Of a stretch of DNA of 7,689 nucleotides, positions 1 to 6,255 are shown piece after piece. This DNA comes from JBIKVP01 sp044356745. GTDB taxonomy: Bacteria > Pseudomonadota > Alphaproteobacteria > Rhizobiales > Beijerinckiaceae. The notes beneath the pieces are model-generated. The model did no database searches. It had not been told where the DNA came from and worked only from the letters and a program-made list of their open reading frames with translations. Numbering within the stretch: position 1 is the first letter of the stretch; each line of letters begins with the position of its first letter. The stretch is from the NCBI GenBank assembly GCA_044356745.1, contig JBIKVP010000090.1, forward strand, positions 1-7,689, read 5' to 3'. The translations under genes were made by a program, and so were the position numbers.

Positions 1-58
1 CGGTGCGGTGGCGTTTCAAAAGCTCCTGACGTTGGTCTGGTTCTAAAAGCGTACCCAT
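1..58 (-). CDS. Partial N-terminus, possible IS630-family transposase
   Basis: An open frame starts at ATG 58 and runs off the left end of the window after 19 codons, reading MGTLLEPDQRQELLKRHRT. The pattern (a short Met-x-x-Leu-Leu start, then a Gln/Arg/Glu-Leu-Leu helix ending in Lys-Arg-His-Arg) resembles the first residues of IS630-type transposases, where it opens an N-terminal helix-turn-helix DNA-binding domain. Those enzymes use a DDE domain to move the element into TA dinucleotides. Only the first helix is visible here, so the family call rests on recognition of a short stretch. No strong Shine-Dalgarno is seen before ATG 58. The frame could instead begin another helix-turn-helix protein. 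Confidence 0.4.
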   Translation of the reverse strand, partial: MGTLLEPDQRQELLKRHRT

Positions 59-81
59 ACCAAATTGGAATCAAAACAACC

Positions 82-147
82 TTAATAAAAAGATAACGCC
101 AACTCTTCACTCACGAGGGGTATAGGTTCCTTAAAAATATCAACCAT
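82..147 (-). pseudogene. 21-codon ORF with strong RBS, possible 5' remnant of an interrupted gene
   Basis: On the minus strand an AGGAG ribosome binding site (154-158) lies 6 bases before ATG 147. The frame reads MVDIFKEPIPLVSEELALSF, then Tyr and a TAA stop at 82-84. The site is as good as any in the window, but the peptide is only 21 residues and stops just before the transposase-like frame at 58. The simplest reading is the 5' end of a real gene, perhaps the next gene after thiE, cut off by an insertion. It could also be a genuine small protein or a leader peptide. An in-frame ATG at 153 directly abuts the binding site and is less likely as a start. I do not recognise the protein. Confidence 0.35.
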
Positions 148-175
148 AACCATCTCCTGCATTTCAAATAAAAAT

Positions 176-204
176 TACATACATAAAAAATATAGAATAT
201 TCAA
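176..204 (-). promoter_or_regulatory. Weak candidate promoter downstream of thiE
   Basis: On the minus strand TTGAAT (199-204) is followed after 17 bases by TATGTA (176-181). It would start transcription near 169, just before the ribosome binding site of the small frame at 147. The -35 is fair and the -10 poor. The area is extremely AT-rich, so chance matches are expected. A U-rich, AT-only inverted repeat (ATAAAAAA / TTTTTTAT) also lies between the thiE stop and this frame; it lacks the GC stem of an ordinary terminator. Confidence 0.2.
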
Positions 205-845
205 GTTTTTTTATTCAATATGGCGTGCAGTCGCAAAGTATCACGTTCAACATCATGCGCCATTGTGATTGCTGAAAGCACCGCGACACCGTCAATGTCC
301 TGTTGCATCACTGAAGCAGCGTTTGATGCATTAATTCCAGCTATCGCACCGATTTTTAAGTTTGGCGCGACTTTTCGTATAATTTTTACGCGTTCATTTA
401 AGCCTGAAAGTCCTAAGGGCGGTTCAACATTTTGCTTGCTAGTTGTTGTGAAGACACCGCCAATACACGCATAATCAATTGGTAAAGTGCCTGTTTCTTG
501 CGCTTGTTCACGTGTTTTAATGGTAAGGCCAATGATTTTATGCGCTCCAAGAATGCGGCGTGCATCATTTGGATGCATGTCAGACTGTCCGAGATGAACA
601 CCATCCGCATCACTTGCAAGCGCTACATCAACGCGATCATTAATAATCAATGGAATATTATATTTTTCAATAGCTTGTTTGAGTTTATTTGCATTATGAA
701 TGAGCTCGCGCGTTGTGCTAACCTTATCGCGATATTGAATGATGCTCGCCCCTCCACGTATAGTAGCTAAGCTAATCTCAACAATGTCTCGGCCATTGCA
801 ATGTTCAGGATCAATAATGACATAAAGACTGATATCACAGCTCAT
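201..845 (-). CDS. thiE: Thiamine phosphate synthase ThiE
   Basis: ThiE joins hydroxymethylpyrimidine diphosphate to thiazole phosphate, giving thiamine phosphate and pyrophosphate in the cytoplasm. The 214-residue product has the usual length for this TIM-barrel enzyme and its motifs in order: QYRDK (37-41, diphosphate binding), INDRVDVAL (68-76), DADGVHLGQSD (79-89, with the Mg-binding acidic residues), GGVFTTTSK (129-137, matching the family GPVFxTxTK loop), IGAIAGI (165-171, usually AIGGI) and GVAVLSAI (186-193). The start ATG (843-845) overlaps the thiM stop in an ATGA tetranucleotide, and no good Shine-Dalgarno precedes it. Translation is therefore probably coupled to thiM. It appears to be the last intact gene of the thiamine locus; no GC-rich terminator follows. 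Identification is secure. Confidence 0.95.
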   Translation of the reverse strand: MSCDISLYVIIDPEHCNGRDIVEISLATIRGGASIIQYRDKVSTTRELIHNANKLKQAIEKYNIPLIINDRVDVALASDADGVHLGQSDMHPNDARRILGAHKIIGLTIKTREQAQETGTLPIDYACIGGVFTTTSKQNVEPPLGLSGLNERVKIIRKVAPNLKIGAIAGINASNAASVMQQDIDGVAVLSAITMAHDVERDTLRLHAILNKKT

Positions 846-1579
846 GAGGTTTTCGCATTTTGCATGATAAGGTCAGGGCTTAGGTGAGATAGCGCATCAA
901 TAAATGCAGCAGGAAATGTTCCCGCTCCATTTGCTACTTGTGCAGCACGCTCGCCTGCAATTCCAACAATCAGTAAGCCGGCCATAGTGGCCACATAAGC
1001 ATCATTTTCAACAGCAAGGCAGGCCGCAATAATGGCGCCGGCAGTGCAACCAATAGCCGTTGTTTGTGTCATCATCGAGTGACCATTACGAATATAGTTT
1101 GTGCGTGTTCCGTCTGTGATCACATCTTCAGAGCCTGTTAGTGCTGTGACAAGTGAATGATCATATGAGAATTTGCGCTGTTGATCTGTTTTAAACAGGG
1201 CAGTAGCTTCATCTGCATTGAGTTTAATAACATCAGGTCGTGCATTAATTAACGTTTGCGCAAAGGCAAGACGATGACAGGATAGGTTGACTTTAACAGG
1301 ATCAAGCACCCAGCGCTTCACATGCGGCAGACAGGCTTCTAAAATAGCGCGTCGCTCACCCGTCATCATACCAAGATTGATAAGCGCTGACGCTGATTTT
1401 TTTAAAAATTCTGGTGTTTCCTCAATATTTTGTGTCATTGATGGTTGAGCACCAAGCGCAAGTAAAGCATTAGCTGAAATCACCTGTGCAACAGGGTTTG
1501 TCAAAATGTGTACCATTGGGTTCTGCACACGTAACTGCGTGAGAATATCTGAAATATGTTTAATGAGGGTGAGTTGCAT
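842..1579 (-). CDS. thiM: Hydroxyethylthiazole kinase ThiM, divergent
   Basis: ThiM phosphorylates hydroxyethylthiazole with ATP, a salvage step that supplies the thiazole partner to ThiE. Recognisable family blocks are HILTNPVAQ and SANALLALGAQPSM (24-48, substrate pocket), ALINLGMMT (65-73), VLDPV (91-95), NADE (121-124, the NxxE-type Mg/phosphate motif, usually RGNASE), ALTGSEDVITDG (146-157) and IGCTAGA (176-182, keeping the Cys at 178 that corresponds to the family's active-site Cys). At 245 residues it is somewhat shorter than typical members (about 260-270). Several hallmarks are altered: the glycine-rich GVGA after LDPV is replaced by KVNL, GTGC becomes AIGC, and RGN becomes KLN. The ATG at 1577-1579 lies 19 bases after the preceding gene with no clear Shine-Dalgarno. 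The thiE overlap strongly supports a thiamine role. Substrate preference may have shifted. Confidence 0.88.
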   Translation of the reverse strand: MQLTLIKHISDILTQLRVQNPMVHILTNPVAQVISANALLALGAQPSMTQNIEETPEFLKKSASALINLGMMTGERRAILEACLPHVKRWVLDPVKVNLSCHRLAFAQTLINARPDVIKLNADEATALFKTDQQRKFSYDHSLVTALTGSEDVITDGTRTNYIRNGHSMMTQTTAIGCTAGAIIAACLAVENDAYVATMAGLLIVGIAGERAAQVANGAGTFPAAFIDALSHLSPDLIMQNAKTS

Positions 1580-1598
1580 ATAATGCTGATTTCATTGT

Positions 1599-2165
1599 TT
1601 ATGGCAGCGTGTAGAAGATCAATGTTTTGTATACATGACTCTTCACAAGCCGTTGCTGCGCGCACAAATCATCGATAATAACTTTCGCCTGAGGCCATGC
1701 GTAAGAGCCGGTATAGAGAGCGAGTGAACCAGTTGATTTGAGGATTTTCATAAACAATTCCACAACTCCAAGGTCTGTTAGAGCACCATATGTGTCGTTC
1801 TTCTCATTGCGAAATTCACATAAATGAAAGAGTGTTACGATATCAAAAGTGGGCAACAGACGTTGCTCCAACTGATAGATGTCGCCAAAGAAAACTTTAT
1901 ACAGTCGCACTATCTCTGGTTTCTCTATGGAGAGCTTGATATAAGCCTCATATTCACTGGGTGAGGCAGTAATCCCGATCACGGCGTTGTTGTCACGCGC
2001 CTTATGGAATGAATGACCAAGATGATGATGCCCACCTGTACCAAAGTGAAAAATCGTTGAATCGACAATTTTTTTGTCTCTCACGTAATCGGTGAACTCC
2101 ACATCACATGGACATTCTGCGACACGTAAATCCCAATGGGCATCCCAATAGTGCATTTCAGACAT
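1599..2165 (-). CDS. Conserved hypothetical with methyltransferase-like Rossmann fold
   Basis: The 188-residue protein has no named function that I recognise. Its layout suggests a class I SAM-methyltransferase-type Rossmann fold: strand plus glycine loop IFHFGTGGHHHLG (38-50, motif I position), NAVIGITAS (60-68, second strand), FFGDIY (92-97), FDIVTLFHLCEF (107-118, motif IV-like acidic strand) and LKSTGSLALYTGS (142-154, motif VI-like). Unusually, the glycine loop is His-rich (His 40, 46, 47, 48, 51, 54), and there is a Cys-Pro-Cys at 18-20 and an HLC at 114-116, so metal binding is conceivable. ATG 2165 overlaps the end of the upstream transporter gene by 8 bases and has an AAGGGG ribosome binding site (2171-2176) with 5-base spacing, so the two proteins are probably made together. 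Methyltransferase activity is not shown; a SAM- or nucleotide-binding non-enzyme is equally possible. Confidence 0.7.
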   Translation of the reverse strand: MSEMHYWDAHWDLRVAECPCDVEFTDYVRDKKIVDSTIFHFGTGGHHHLGHSFHKARDNNAVIGITASPSEYEAYIKLSIEKPEIVRLYKVFFGDIYQLEQRLLPTFDIVTLFHLCEFRNEKNDTYGALTDLGVVELFMKILKSTGSLALYTGSYAWPQAKVIIDDLCAQQRLVKSHVYKTLIFYTLP

Positions 2166-3258
2166 ATTCGCCCCTTAAAGCTTGGATCGGTTCAACATCC
2201 GTTATGGGATGATGGTTTTTATTGTTCATATCAAGTGCATTTGCCAGCGCAACGACACGCCCACAAGAGGCATAACATTCGGCAATACGGCGGTAATTTT
2301 CGACAAACCACGTCACCGCCGCTTGAACATGGATGTAGGCGGCAGTGATTTGTGTCACATCTCCCAATGTCAGATCGCCTGAGAGATATTTAGGGGCGGC
2401 CAACAAGAGAGGAACCACGGGATTCAAAGCACCATTACCATTCGTGATCCATGTCAGATGCCCGCATTTGCGCACAACGCGCAACCATCGCGTCACGAGA
2501 AGCGCATATATCTCTTTGAGGTGATGATGCGTTTCGCTCTCGCTTTGTGCATCGGCAATGCTCTGTGCTTCGTGACGCACGCGCATGAGATTAAAGCGCA
2601 AGTGCGCTTCCGCTTCATTGCGTGCGCTCACCTTGTGGATCAGCGAATGCCCCACCATCATGATCAGGCTGGAGGCAATCACGCCGTGCAACAGTGCTGC
2701 GACAACAAAATAGGCGGGTATTGTCAACCCGCTTTCAAATCGAAAATGCCCACCGATTGACCATAAAATGCTGACAAAAATCAGTGTGCTCAAAAGGGCA
2801 GAGAACAGGCCAATCACGAAATCAACAATCGGCTCAATGGCCATACGCACATCATCGGCGATGCGATACTCTGGATTGGCGGGAGATTGTGCATCGGTGC
2901 TCAGATGATAATAGCGCTTGTGATCGAGCCAGACGCGCATGAGATTGCCTGTCAACCATTCACGCCAGCGTACTTGGAGTGTTTCACGGGCAATCAGAAC
3001 AAAAACACCTGCGCTCGCCACAAGCACCACAAGCCCTAAAAACGCATAGGCGGCTTGTGTGAGGATGTGAATATCTTTCTTCTCTAACGCATTGAAAAAC
3101 CAGCCATTCCATACATTCATGAGCAATTGGACGCCAGCATTAAAAATCAATGCCAGCAGCAACAAGCCTGTCCATATCCAGCCAATGCGGCTTCCCTTGC
3201 CTCGCCAGAAACCTCCTGACAAGCGTACAAAATCATGCAGGATATTTCTATCAGACAA
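2158..3258 (-). CDS. ABC-transporter transmembrane protein (YddA/SbmA-like) without ATPase domain
   Basis: The 366-residue integral membrane protein matches the transmembrane half of the YddA/ABCD/Rv1819c-type exporter-fold family (ABC_membrane_2). Hydrophobic helices lie near 25-48, 69-90, 141-168, 177-204, 279-292 and 300-320. Family marks include NPEYRIADDVRMAIE (128-142), EAEAHLRFNLMRVRHEAQSIAD (215-236) and YLSGDLTLGDV followed by WFVENYRRIAECYASCGRVVAL (291-338). In YddA-like proteins a nucleotide-binding domain follows; here the frame stops after LRGEYV, with no Walker A, signature or Walker B sequence. The next gene begins inside its last codons, so this is not an obvious frameshift. 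In lacking an ATPase it resembles SbmA/BacA, which are proton-driven importers. The only possible start is TTG 3258, because a TAG lies four codons upstream and the next ATG is at residue 47; the ribosome binding site is weak (GAAAG). Its place between thiC and thiM suggests transport of a thiamine precursor, which is inference. Confidence 0.82.
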   Translation of the reverse strand: MSDRNILHDFVRLSGGFWRGKGSRIGWIWTGLLLLALIFNAGVQLLMNVWNGWFFNALEKKDIHILTQAAYAFLGLVVLVASAGVFVLIARETLQVRWREWLTGNLMRVWLDHKRYYHLSTDAQSPANPEYRIADDVRMAIEPIVDFVIGLFSALLSTLIFVSILWSIGGHFRFESGLTIPAYFVVAALLHGVIASSLIMMVGHSLIHKVSARNEAEAHLRFNLMRVRHEAQSIADAQSESETHHHLKEIYALLVTRWLRVVRKCGHLTWITNGNGALNPVVPLLLAAPKYLSGDLTLGDVTQITAAYIHVQAAVTWFVENYRRIAECYASCGRVVALANALDMNNKNHHPITDVEPIQALRGEYV

Positions 3259-3279
3259 GCGGGTTGCTTTCTAAGAGCC

Positions 3280-3305
3280 AAGTTCAGGTTTCAAGTTCAA
3301 GTTTA
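3280..3305. repeat. Short direct repeats in the transporter leader
   Basis: AAGTTCA occurs at 3280-3286 and 3293-3299, followed directly by the variant AAGTTTA at 3299-3305. The copies are spaced 13 and 6 bases apart within the 125-base gap upstream of the TTG-started transporter gene, between the gene and its candidate promoter. They could be a binding site or simple local slippage. Nothing else in the sequence decides between these. Confidence 0.3.
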
Positions 3306-3310
3306 TGGAG

Positions 3311-3337
3311 AATATATTCAGTGTGCACGTCTAACAA
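3311..3337 (-). promoter_or_regulatory. Candidate internal promoter before the transporter gene
   Basis: The 125-base gap between the DUF1003 gene and the transporter gene is the longest inside the minus-strand cluster. On the minus strand TTGTTA (3332-3337) and TATATT (3311-3316) are separated by 15 bases, shorter than the ideal 17, and would start transcription near 3304. No GC-rich terminator lies in the gap, so readthrough from thiC is also possible. The match is weak. Confidence 0.2.
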
Positions 3338-3383
3338 TAGATAATTACGCTTCAATGTCTTGATGGTGCTTATTTTTGTCGTT

Positions 3384-3809
3384 TTATGTGCGCTTCACCA
3401 AAGACAATAGCTCGTCTATTTTTTCATGAAGTAATTCAATTTCAAGTTCCTGTTTGAGATTGATTTTATAATAATATTCGAGCTTATCACGATCCATCCC
3501 AGCTTCTCTGTTCTGGCTCATCAGGATAATCGGGGCGGTATAAGCTGCTTGGAATGATAAAAATAAATTCAGCAAAATAAAGGGGTAGGGATCCCAATGC
3601 TGAACATAACCCGTGATATTCATGCCTACCCAGATGAGCAAAATAACCGATTGAATAATCAAGAAACGCCATGCACCGACAATCGCAGTGATGCTATCTG
3701 ACGTGCGCTCACCAAAAGTGCGCTTACGCTTGTAAGACGCTAAGCTTTTAGCGGGATTAAGCTCACGCAACGTTTCAACCAGTTTCATTTCGTCTTTAGA
3801 TAGTCCCAT
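3384..3809 (-). CDS. DUF1003 family membrane protein
   Basis: The 141-residue protein has the hallmarks of the DUF1003 family, whose function is not established. A basic N-terminus contains TFGERTSDSITAIVGAWRFL (31-50). It is followed by a first transmembrane helix (about 46-63), the family signature DPYPFILLNLFLSFQAAYTAP (73-93) forming the second helix (about 74-98), and ILMSQNREAGMDRDK (95-109). The C-terminal 30 residues (about 112-139) are charged, heptad-like and probably coiled coil. ATG 3809 follows thiC by 27 bases and has an AGGAG ribosome binding site (3815-3819) at 5-base spacing, so co-transcription with thiC, and hence with the TPP riboswitch, is likely. Family membership is clear; the reason for its place in a thiamine operon is not. 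Confidence 0.9.
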   Translation of the reverse strand: MGLSKDEMKLVETLRELNPAKSLASYKRKRTFGERTSDSITAIVGAWRFLIIQSVILLIWVGMNITGYVQHWDPYPFILLNLFLSFQAAYTAPIILMSQNREAGMDRDKLEYYYKINLKQELEIELLHEKIDELLSLVKRT

Positions 3810-3836
3810 CTAAGCTCCTGAAGTATGGGGTAAAAT

Positions 3837-5684
3837 TTACTCCGCAGCAGGCAGATAAATCTCGCTACCCTTTTCCACAAACTCTGCTGATTTTTGGGCA
3901 AGGCCTTTTTTACGCTCTTCTTCAGCGGCGGCAAAATCACGCACATCTTGTGTGATTTTCATTGAACAAAATTTAGGGCCGCACATTGAGCAAAAATGCG
4001 CGACTTTATGCGCGTCTTTGGGCAATGTCTCATCGTGATAGGCGCGTGCCGTATCAGGATCGAGACCTAAGTTAAACTGATCCTCCCACCGAAATTCAAA
4101 GCGCGCCCGTGAGAGCGCATCGTCTCGAAGTTGTGCCGCTGGATGGCCTTTTGCCAAGTCAGCAGCGTGCGCGGCGATTTTATAGGTGATAACCCCTGTT
4201 TTCACATCATCGCGGTTAGGCAAACCAAGATGCTCTTTAGGCGTGACATAACACAGCATTGCACAGCCAAACCAGCCAATCATCGCTGCGCCAATGCCGC
4301 TTGTGATGTGATCATACCCTGGGGCAATATCGGTGGTGAGGGGGCCAAGTGTATAAAATGGCGCTTCGCCACATGCGGCAAGCTGCTTTTCCATGTTGAC
4401 TTTGATTTTGTGCATAGGCACATGACCCGGCCCTTCGATCATGACCTGACAGCCTTTATCCCACGCGATTTTCGTGAGTTCGCCAAGGGTATAAAGCTCT
4501 GAGAATTGCGCTTCATCATTCGCATCCGCAATCGAGCCTGGGCGCAAGCCATCGCCAAGCGAGAAGGACACATCATATTTGCGCATAATGTCGCAAATCT
4601 CATCAAAGCGCTCGTATAAAAAGCTCTCTTTGTGATGCGTCAGACACCATTTCGCCATGATCGAGCCGCCGCGCGAGACGATTCCCGTGACGCGCTTGGC
4701 CGTCATTGGCACATAGGCGAGGCGTACACCCGCATGAACCGTGAAATAATCGACGCCCTGTTCGCACTGCTCAATCAACGTATCTTTATACACCTCCCAA
4801 TCCAGCTTTGCAGGATCGCCATGCACTTTCTCAAGCGCTTGATAAATCGGCACTGTGCCAATCGGTACTGGGGAATTGCGCACGATCCACTCGCGGGTGT
4901 TGTGGATGTTGCGCCCCGTGGAGAGATCCATCACGGTATCAGCGCCCCAACGGATCGCCCACACGAGTTTTTCAACCTCTTCTTCAATTGAAGAGGTAAC
5001 GGCGGAATTGCCAATATTGGCGTTGATTTTCACCAGAAAGTTACGGCCAATGATCATTGGCTCCAGTTCAGGGTGATTGATATTGCACGGAATAATCGCA
5101 CGGCCACGGGCGATTTCTGAGCGGACGAATTCGGGTGTGATAAAGGCGGGGATGTCCGCGCCAAAGCTTTCACCATCTTTGATCACGGCATCGGCGTTCG
5201 CCAGCATCTGTTGACGACCCACGTTTTCACGGTGCGCGACATAGATCATTTCTTTGGTGATGATCCCCGCTTTCGCAAACTCATATTGCGTGACGGGTGC
5301 GCTGTTTAGGCCGCGTAGGGGCTGGTTTTGAATTGGGAAGGCGCGCGCGAGATGATCACCTGAGACATTGCCGTTGTCTTCAGGCTTTACATCGCGCCCT
5401 TGATACAACTCAACACCGCCGCGCTCTGTCACCCATGTGAGACGCGCCGTGCGATCCAAACCCTTCTCGACATTAATCGTGACATCAGGATCAGTGTAAG
5501 GCCCTGAAGTGTCATATACGGGGAGGTTGGGCTCATTTGCAGTAGACGAGAGAATAATCTCACGGATAGGAACCTTCACATCAGGGGCTTGAGGCGCACT
5601 CACATAAACTTTTTTCGACGATGGCAGAGGATCGGTGGTGATGCGTGCGGTTTTAAGCGTATCAGGCTTTGTGGGGCGGTTCAT
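3837..5684 (-). CDS. thiC: Phosphomethylpyrimidine synthase ThiC
   Basis: ThiC is a radical SAM enzyme that rearranges aminoimidazole ribotide into hydroxymethylpyrimidine phosphate, the pyrimidine half of thiamine. The 615-residue length is normal for proteobacterial members. An N-terminal ThiC-associated region (roughly 1-150) precedes the barrel. Clear signatures include DLSTGRNIHNTREWI with VPIGTVPIYQALEKV, DYFTVHAGV, SRGGSIMAKWC, DGLRPGSIADANDEAQ, IEGPGHVPMHK and LGPLTTDIAPGYDHI. The C-terminal iron-sulfur motif C-x2-C-x4-C is complete at Cys 565, 568 and 573, so the protein should be active. ATG 5684 has a near-ideal AGGAGG ribosome binding site (5693-5698) at 8-base spacing, which overlaps the stop codon of the gene before it. 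Regulation is through the TPP riboswitch at 6152-6247, with the MmcQ-like gene lying between. Confidence 0.98.
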   Translation of the reverse strand: MNRPTKPDTLKTARITTDPLPSSKKVYVSAPQAPDVKVPIREIILSSTANEPNLPVYDTSGPYTDPDVTINVEKGLDRTARLTWVTERGGVELYQGRDVKPEDNGNVSGDHLARAFPIQNQPLRGLNSAPVTQYEFAKAGIITKEMIYVAHRENVGRQQMLANADAVIKDGESFGADIPAFITPEFVRSEIARGRAIIPCNINHPELEPMIIGRNFLVKINANIGNSAVTSSIEEEVEKLVWAIRWGADTVMDLSTGRNIHNTREWIVRNSPVPIGTVPIYQALEKVHGDPAKLDWEVYKDTLIEQCEQGVDYFTVHAGVRLAYVPMTAKRVTGIVSRGGSIMAKWCLTHHKESFLYERFDEICDIMRKYDVSFSLGDGLRPGSIADANDEAQFSELYTLGELTKIAWDKGCQVMIEGPGHVPMHKIKVNMEKQLAACGEAPFYTLGPLTTDIAPGYDHITSGIGAAMIGWFGCAMLCYVTPKEHLGLPNRDDVKTGVITYKIAAHAADLAKGHPAAQLRDDALSRARFEFRWEDQFNLGLDPDTARAYHDETLPKDAHKVAHFCSMCGPKFCSMKITQDVRDFAAAEEERKKGLAQKSAEFVEKGSEIYLPAAE

Positions 5685-5696
5685 GGGACGTGCCTC

Positions 5697-6092
5697 CTAT
5701 GGGCGTGAGGGAGCGATAGGGTGATCTTGATACAAACCAAGTTCTTTTCGCATTTTTTGAGTTAAGTTTTGTGCGGCAAGGTGATGGCTCTGTCTGAGAT
5801 AGTCTTTCAGAGTTTCATCGTCCATTGTTTCTTGCGTTGTGCGCTGTATCCATGTCATGCCCCGTGAGGCAAGATAGGGAGCGGGGCGCAATCCTGGTTG
5901 GGTTTTGAGGACTTCATAGGCGATTTGTGAGACTTTAAACGTGATTCCTCTTCCATCACCTTGTCCATCATCCCAACCACTAACGGCGAAAACTTTTGAA
6001 GCGACTTTCCACACATGCGCACCGCCCCACTGCACCACATGATGGGTGTGGGGGAGAGAGCCGCAAAATGTGTTATATTCTTCAAGCGTCAT
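5697..6092 (-). CDS. MmcQ/YjbR family protein
   Basis: This 131-residue protein (from ATG 6092) belongs to the MmcQ/YjbR family: small alpha/beta proteins with a CyaY-like fold, sometimes annotated as DNA-binding, with no firm biochemical role. Family features are MTLEEYNTFCGSLP (1-14), VVQWGGAHVWKVASKVFAV (19-37), ITFKVSQIAYEVL (50-62), PGLRPAPYLASRGMTWI (66-82, the PApYlxxxxWv motif) and LRQSHHLAAQNLTQKMR (99-115). I chose ATG 6092 because the family starts there (MTLEEYN...). The frame stays open to ATG 6131 and TTG 6152, and the TTG overlaps the riboswitch end. No start has a strong ribosome binding site: GGA lies 7 bases before 6092, and an AGGGACGGG stretch of the aptamer precedes the TTG. 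It is the first gene after the TPP riboswitch and ends 12 bases before thiC. Confidence 0.85.
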   Translation of the reverse strand: MTLEEYNTFCGSLPHTHHVVQWGGAHVWKVASKVFAVSGWDDGQGDGRGITFKVSQIAYEVLKTQPGLRPAPYLASRGMTWIQRTTQETMDDETLKDYLRQSHHLAAQNLTQKMRKELGLYQDHPIAPSRP

Positions 6093-6151
6093 GAAAACAT
6101 CCATGAGATATTTTAAAAATCTATATGTCATGAAAGCATAAGATAGACGCA

Positions 6152-6247
6152 ATCCCGTCCCTTCGCCGGCATGACCCGTATCAGGTTCAAAGGGTTCAGA
6201 TTAAACTGTCTCAGCCGTTTTTTAAAAAAGCACGACACCCCTCGGAT
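6152..6247 (-). ncRNA. TPP riboswitch (THI element)
   Basis: Read on the minus strand, the aptamer has all conserved parts in order: GAGGGGTG at the 5' side (P1/P2), GGCTGAGA before the pyrimidine-binding arm, ACCCTTTGAACCTGAT, then CGGGTCATGCCGGCGAAGGGA closing P4/P5, and a 3' strand CGGGAT (6152-6157) that can pair with ATCCG (6243-6247) to form P1. The variable P3a arm is AT-rich (CTTTTTTAAAAAAC). It senses thiamine pyrophosphate and lowers expression of the genes downstream, here the MmcQ-like gene and thiC and probably the following genes. No GC-rich terminator hairpin with a U run follows in the 60 bases before ATG 6092, so control of translation initiation (or Rho-dependent termination) is more likely than intrinsic termination. 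Identification is very secure; the mechanism is inferred. Confidence 0.96.
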
Positions 6248-6255
6248 GTGCGTAG

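Noticed and set aside
201..230. Intrinsic terminator after thiE
   Set aside because: The only inverted repeat is composed of A and T alone (ATAAAAAA / TTTTTTAT), and there is no GC stem.
1599..2165. Possibility that this region is a frameshifted ATPase domain of the transporter
   Set aside because: The minus-strand frame that follows is an intact, self-consistent protein with its own ribosome binding site, and no Walker A, signature or Walker B sequence was seen.
2136..2760. Plus-strand open frames opposite the transporter gene
   Set aside because: The minus-strand frame shows clear family motifs and membrane helices; the antisense products have no coherent features.
4131..5076. Several plus-strand open frames of 60-120 codons opposite thiC
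   Set aside because: They are antisense to a fully intact, strongly conserved thiC frame, have no recognisable domains and no ribosome binding sites of note.
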